Shown here in pieces: positions 43,433 to 47,038 of a stretch of DNA of 47,038 bases. The notes under the pieces were generated by a model, which saw nothing but the letters and a program-made list of their open reading frames with translations, was not told the origin of the DNA and ran no database searches. The stretch comes from Gammaproteobacteria bacterium (lineage in GTDB: Bacteria > Pseudomonadota > Gammaproteobacteria > Poriferisulfidales > Poriferisulfidaceae): contig JAPONY010000004.1 of NCBI GenBank assembly GCA_026713705.1, positions 1 through 47,038 on the forward strand, read 5' to 3'. The position numbers and the translations under genes are program-made. Each line of letters opens with the position of its first letter. Within the stretch, counting starts at the first letter, position 1.

Positions 43433-44365
43433 TTACGCAAGCTGCAGACCCGTCAGGGGACGGGCATTGCAGAAGTCCTGCGCGGACATCCGCCGCCCAC
43501 CGGCCCGTTGCAGCTCGGCGATTTGCACCTGTCCCTCGCCGCATGCAACCCACAAGCCGGTTGGATCGCAACGCAACACCTTACCTGCCGGCTCGGCGGT
43601 CTGCGTCGAGTGCGCTTGCGCCTGCCACAGCCGCAGGGTTTCGTCGCCACACCGGGTGGTGGCGACCGGATGAGGATTGAAGGCGCGGATCTTGGCCGCG
43701 ATTCGAGTGGCCGGATTGGCCCAGTCAATAGGGGCCTCGTTCTTGCGGAGGGCAGGCGCATGACAGGCCTGCGTCTCGTCCTGCGGTTGTCGTGCCGGGT
43801 GCTTCGGGTCGAAGTCGGACAAGTACCGCAACAGCAAATCGGCGCCCAACGGGGCCAGCCGGGCTCGGGCCGAGGCCGCGGTCTCGTCGGGAGCGAAAGG
43901 AATGGCTTCCTGGGCCAGGATGTCGCCGGTATCCAAGCCCGCATCCATGAGCATGATGGTGCAGCCGCCTGTCGAATCACCGGCTTCGACAGCACGCGCT
44001 ATCGGTGCCGCTCCGCGCCATCGCGGAAGCAGAGACGCATGGATGTTCAGGCTGCCGCCCGGGCACAGCCAAAGCCAGGATTCGGGAATCAGCCGCCCGA
44101 AATCCGCCACCACTAGGGCATCCGCATGGTGCGACGCAAGTTCATCGCATACTGAAGCGTCCAGCGCGTCCGGTCGCAGTAGCGGCAGGCTCGCGCCCAA
44201 GGCGATTTCCGAGACGGGAGTAGGGCGCAACTTCAGACGCCGACCAGCTGGTCGGTCCGGTTGCGACAGGACTGCACAGAGAGTATGGTTACTGGCCTGC
44301 AGGCTCTCGAGCGCCGCCGCGCCGAAAGGCCCGCTCCCGGCGAAGATCAGCCGCAGGGAAGCCAC
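43433..44365 (-). CDS. fmt: Methionyl-tRNA formyltransferase
   Basis: The 310-residue enzyme puts a formyl group on initiator Met-tRNA from 10-formyl-tetrahydrofolate. LIFAGSGPFG opens the Rossmann fold, LSQPDRPAGR holds the tRNA loop region, and the NIHASLLPRWRGAAPI block (about 107-122) with N107 and H109 is the catalytic signature; D144 lies in LMDAGLDTGDI. The start is a GTG at 44365, the only candidate of normal length. def lies 10 bp upstream. The rsmB gene that commonly follows fmt is missing. Confidence 0.95.
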   Translation of the reverse strand: MASLRLIFAGSGPFGAAALESLQASNHTLCAVLSQPDRPAGRRLKLRPTPVSEIALGASLPLLRPDALDASVCDELASHHADALVVADFGRLIPESWLWLCPGGSLNIHASLLPRWRGAAPIARAVEAGDSTGGCTIMLMDAGLDTGDILAQEAIPFAPDETAASARARLAPLGADLLLRYLSDFDPKHPARQPQDETQACHAPALRKNEAPIDWANPATRIAAKIRAFNPHPVATTRCGDETLRLWQAQAHSTQTAEPAGKVLRCDPTGLWVACGEGQVQIAELQRAGGRRMSAQDFCNARPLTGLQLA

Positions 44366-44375
44366 GGGATGGGAA

Positions 44376-44921
44376 TCAGGCGTGAATGTAGGACTCCGGG
44401 CGTTGGGTCCGCTTCGGAAGTTGCCCGGTGCGCGCCAGTTTCCGCAGTTTTTCAGCCACGCGTTCGCGCTTGAATGGTGAGAGGTAGTCGACGAACAGTT
44501 TTCCGTTGAGATGGTCGATCTCGTGCTGGATGCAAACGGCGAGCAGGTCGTCGGCCTCGATCTCGAATTCCTCGCCTTTCTCGTTCAGGGCGCGGCAGCG
44601 GATCTTCTCGGCGCGTTGCACCAGTGCCCGGAATTCCGGGACCGACAAGCAGCCTTCTTCCATTTCCTCGGTGCCTTCGGTTTCGAGGATCTCCGGATTG
44701 ATCAGGCACATCGGTTCGCTGCCGTCCTCGCTGAGGTCGATGACCACGATGCGCTGCGGGATGTTGACCTGTACAGCCGCCAGGCCGATCCCGAATTCGT
44801 CGTACATGGTCTCCAGCATGTCGGAGACAATGCGCCGGGTCTCGTCCGTTACTTCGGCAACGGGCTTGGCCACCGTGCGCAGGCGCGGGTCCGGAAAGCA
44901 GAGGACTTCAAGTTTTGCCAT
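44376..44921 (-). CDS. def: Peptide deformylase
   Basis: The 181-residue iron/zinc enzyme removes the formyl group from new proteins. All three motifs are intact: GIGLAAVQ (44-51), EGCLSVPE (89-96, metal ligand C91) and HEIDH (133-137, ligands H133 and H137). I used the ATG at 44921 rather than a TTG five codons upstream because MAKLEVL is the usual start. It forms an operon with fmt. The length is slightly above the usual 168-170 residues, with a basic C-terminal tail. Confidence 0.96.
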   Translation of the reverse strand: MAKLEVLCFPDPRLRTVAKPVAEVTDETRRIVSDMLETMYDEFGIGLAAVQVNIPQRIVVIDLSEDGSEPMCLINPEILETEGTEEMEEGCLSVPEFRALVQRAEKIRCRALNEKGEEFEIEADDLLAVCIQHEIDHLNGKLFVDYLSPFKRERVAEKLRKLARTGQLPKRTQRPESYIHA

Positions 44922-44998
44922 GTTTTTGCAGCGCAATCTCTCTTAACAATTATATGGGTTTTGACACATCAGGATTCAATGTGGCAGGTAAGGGCAGG

Positions 44999-46040
44999 TT
45001 AGAAGCTGTAGCGCATCGAAAAGTTCACTTGTTTTGCCTTGGTGTCCGTAACTTTCGTGTCGCCGCGGCTCACCCGGGATTCCGCATAGTTGAAGCCGAG
45101 GTTCGCTGACAGCCCTCGCGCAAGGTCGTACTGGACCCCAAGCGCGGCCGAGGCTTCGTGGCCGCTTTCGATTTCGCCGTAATGTCCCTCGACCGAGACG
45201 GTCAGGACGCCGGTTTTTGTGCGCATGCCGGTCGAAACGTACCACCGCTCGACGTTCAGGCCGTCTGAGTCGAGATACTCGTAGCCCGCGCCGAGATCCC
45301 ACATTGTGCTGCCGTAAATCATTTCACCGACCCCGCTGAAGGCGGAGGTGCTGAATGTTCGGGAGCCGTCGGCGGAGACATACTCGCTATCGGTGTAGCG
45401 TGCGGTCAGCCGGTAGTCACGGGTCCCGGTCGGACGCTGGTACACGGCTCCGAAATCGAAGTTTTCGTCCTCATCCATCATGCCGCTGAACACCCACGGT
45501 CCGAACCGGACGAAATAACCACCGCCGTCATCCTCCAGGCCGCCGAAGACGTTGTCAAAGGCCAGCATCGCGTTGCCGGCGCCGCGCAGGCGGCGCGTCT
45601 GCTCGCGCACGACTCCCGAGATGTTCCCGACCAGCACGGTGCCCCAGTAGCTGCCGACCGAAAATGCCACGTTGTCCGTATATTTGGTTGTCCGGTCCTG
45701 ACACGAAAGTCCGGTCGGAGACGTACTGTCCGAAGTACGTCAGGGCGACCCGCCAGCGATTGGGCAGCTGTGTTCGGGCACTGAACTGGACGTTGCCGAT
45801 GAAGTCCGCGTCGGTTGCCTGGTCTCCTTCCAGATCGAAGTTCACGGGCGCGTCCAGAAGCCCGGTGAGTACCAGTGTTACGTCGCCGACCTCGACCGCA
45901 AGGGGTTCTTCAAGTGAAGACAAGCTTTCGTAGTTGAGGGAAATATCCTGTGCCAAGACGGGAGGAGTTGCGCCGAAAAGGCCAGCAGTGAGGATCGCCG
46001 CAAGGTGCAAAACCTGCGGAAGTTTTCTTCCGGTTGCCAT
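44999..46040 (-). pseudogene. Outer-membrane beta-barrel protein gene broken by a frameshift
   Basis: One gene split over two frames. The 5' part (46040 to about 45685) has a signal peptide ending in VLAQD and barrel strands such as FIGNVQFSARTQLP. The 3' part, from about 45690 down to 44999, continues in the other frame with AFSVGSYWGTVLVG and many amphipathic strands, ending in the Phe of VNFSMRYSF typical of outer-membrane barrels. The frames would join near 45680-45695 if one base were removed in AACCAAA. The intact protein would be about 347 residues. A sequencing error rather than a mutation is possible. I recognise it as a porin-like protein only. Confidence 0.72.
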
Positions 46041-46043
46041 GAT

Positions 46044-46766
46044 TCAGGTCTTTCTGGGGAAGGTCGAGTGGAATGCCTGCCGGGCAAGGGCGCGGCCGGC
46101 GTCCATGGCTTTGCTGTCGTCGACGTCCCAGTGGACGCCTCCGTAGATACGGCTGAGCCCGTTTTCTTCGGCCATGTGGCTCAGGCTGGTCCAGTGCCGG
46201 GTGACGCCCCTCAACTGCGGCCAGATCACCTCGTCGGGCGAGCGGCCGGAGAAGGCAACGTCGTCGCGGCCGTAGATCAACGCGATCATCTCGGCGGCTG
46301 CGGCACCGAAAGTGCTGTGGCCCGAGGTGTAGGAGGGGAATTCGGGGGTCGGGATGTAGCTTCGCCAATCGGGCTGAAGGACGACTCTTGGATCCGGGTT
46401 GTTGAATTTCGGGGCCCGCACGCGGATCGCGCTTTCCGGGCGGAGCACGTCGTAGTGGTATTTTGTATCCCATGCGCAGATCGAGGAGTCGCACTGCGTC
46501 ATGCCGATCAGGGCGAAGGCACGGGCGAGCTCGATGAAGCTGAGGTTCCGTTCCTGCAGCAGCTGCACGGCGATATAGAGGAAATGCCCCGGCGGCGTGA
46601 TGCCCCAAGGCCCGTCCTCCCAGAACAGGGCGATTTCCGACTGGTCGGCGGTCCGCAGGGTGCTGTCTTCTCCCCCGAGGCGGCGGGCGGAGTCGAATGC
46701 CTCAGCAAATTCCGGGCTTGCCGGATCATAGAATTCGGTACAGCGGAACTGCGCGCAGCCTTTCAT
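46044..46766 (-). pseudogene. Truncated vanadium-dependent haloperoxidase-like (PAP2) gene
   Basis: A 240-residue reading frame with the conserved PAP2/vanadate site: KYHYDVLRPESA, PSYTSGHSTFG and SRIYGGVHWDVDD supply the Lys, Arg, Ser-Gly-His and Arg/His ligands. Complete vanadium haloperoxidases are about 400 residues or more, and their N-terminal helical half is missing here. The frame remains open upstream to a TGA near 46917 but has no start codon there, and it encodes plausible family sequence (a GQIKPW segment) directly before the Met at 46766. The gene is therefore probably a 5'-deleted remnant. It is separated by only three bases from the broken barrel gene. Confidence 0.7.
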
Positions 46767-46935
46767 GGTCCACGGCTTGATCTGACCGTGTCCTGGAAAC
46801 AGGCCGCGGTCGAAAGAGGGGAAAGCCGGGCCTGGGCTGGCGCTGTAGAACGGAGCGGTGGGGCGCCAGCGAAGCGCGTCCGTGCGTCTCGGTCTAGGTA
46901 GTCGTCCCTGAAGTATTCATAACGAGTTGATTTTA

Positions 46936-46964
46936 TTGACTTAAAAGCCGTTTTTTCGTATAAT
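46936..46964 (+). promoter_or_regulatory. Near-consensus sigma70 promoter leading out of the window
   Basis: TTGACT (46936-46941), a 17-bp spacer and TATAAT (46959-46964) on the plus strand. The spacing is ideal and only one base of the two hexamers departs from consensus. It points to a gene starting near 47010. Confidence 0.75.
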
Positions 46965-47009
46965 GAATCGCAAGAAAACCCGGCCGTTTGGCCCGATTCC
47001 CTGCAAACC

Positions 47010-47038
47010 ATGATGCCGAAAAAGCCCGACAATGCCCC
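47010..47038 (+). CDS. Possible start of a gene cut by the window edge
   Basis: Two adjacent ATG codons at 47010 and 47013 begin a frame reading MMPKKPDNA up to the end of the window, 46 bp after the strong promoter. No Shine-Dalgarno is evident and nine residues do not allow identification. The gene should continue beyond the window. Confidence 0.35.

Overview
The window is chromosomal DNA from a gammaproteobacterium. The core genes (rpmE, cutA-dsbD-aroQ-accBC, cysQ/yrfG, hspQ, def-fmt-DUF4390-ntrYX-trkAH, pip, lpxL-type acyltransferase) have the sequence features and grouping seen in Gammaproteobacteria, and a Chromatiales/Ectothiorhodospiraceae-like bacterium fits best. The species cannot be fixed from the sequence alone.

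Layout. 0-8.3 kb is a GC-rich core block: L31, an M48 lipoprotein protease, CutA, DsbD, AroQ, AccB, AccC, a small coupled ORF, CysQ and YrfG. 8.3-10.5 kb is a two-gene AbiEi/AbiEii-like (type IV toxin-antitoxin) unit with an inverted-repeat operator candidate. 10.5-13.5 kb returns to core-like genes: a YkgJ-type cysteine cluster protein, an MbcA/ParS-like protein and a small helical protein in one operon, then HspQ and a FadL-family outer membrane protein.

13.5-29.2 kb is a visibly AT-richer defence island. Three overlapping plus-strand genes (612, 509 and about 1780 aa) look like the DptF/DptG/DptH (SspFGH) restriction module. They converge on a minus-strand sspB-sspC-sspD operon, and sspA (cysteine desulfurase) is divergent from sspB across a promoter region with a perfect 8-bp-arm inverted repeat. 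Together these form a DNA phosphorothioation system of the SspABCD type with an FGH partner; no SspE is visible.

29.2-33.9 kb is a 4.6-kb segment bounded by a 46-bp direct repeat of the 3' part of tRNA-Phe, whose intact gene lies at 33813-33888. It carries no integrase. Its cargo is a bacterial ubiquitin-like operon: DUF2188 protein, a single-domain multiubiquitin-family Ubl ending in Gly, an E2-like protein with no cysteine, a JAB-E1 fusion and a DUF6527 protein, with an Xre regulator and an ImmA/IrrE metallopeptidase upstream. This is the most unusual part of the window.

33.9-45 kb is core again: proline iminopeptidase, a lauroyltransferase-like protein, a methyltransferase, TrkH, TrkA, NtrX (with a degenerate AAA+ domain), NtrY (with a small tandem repeat in its sensor domain), DUF4390, Fmt and Def. 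45-47 kb is decaying: a frameshifted outer-membrane beta-barrel gene and a 5'-truncated vanadium haloperoxidase-like gene. A near-consensus sigma70 promoter on the plus strand leads out of the window.

No stretch longer than about 300 bp lacks a gene. Assignments come from reading motifs; no database search was possible.
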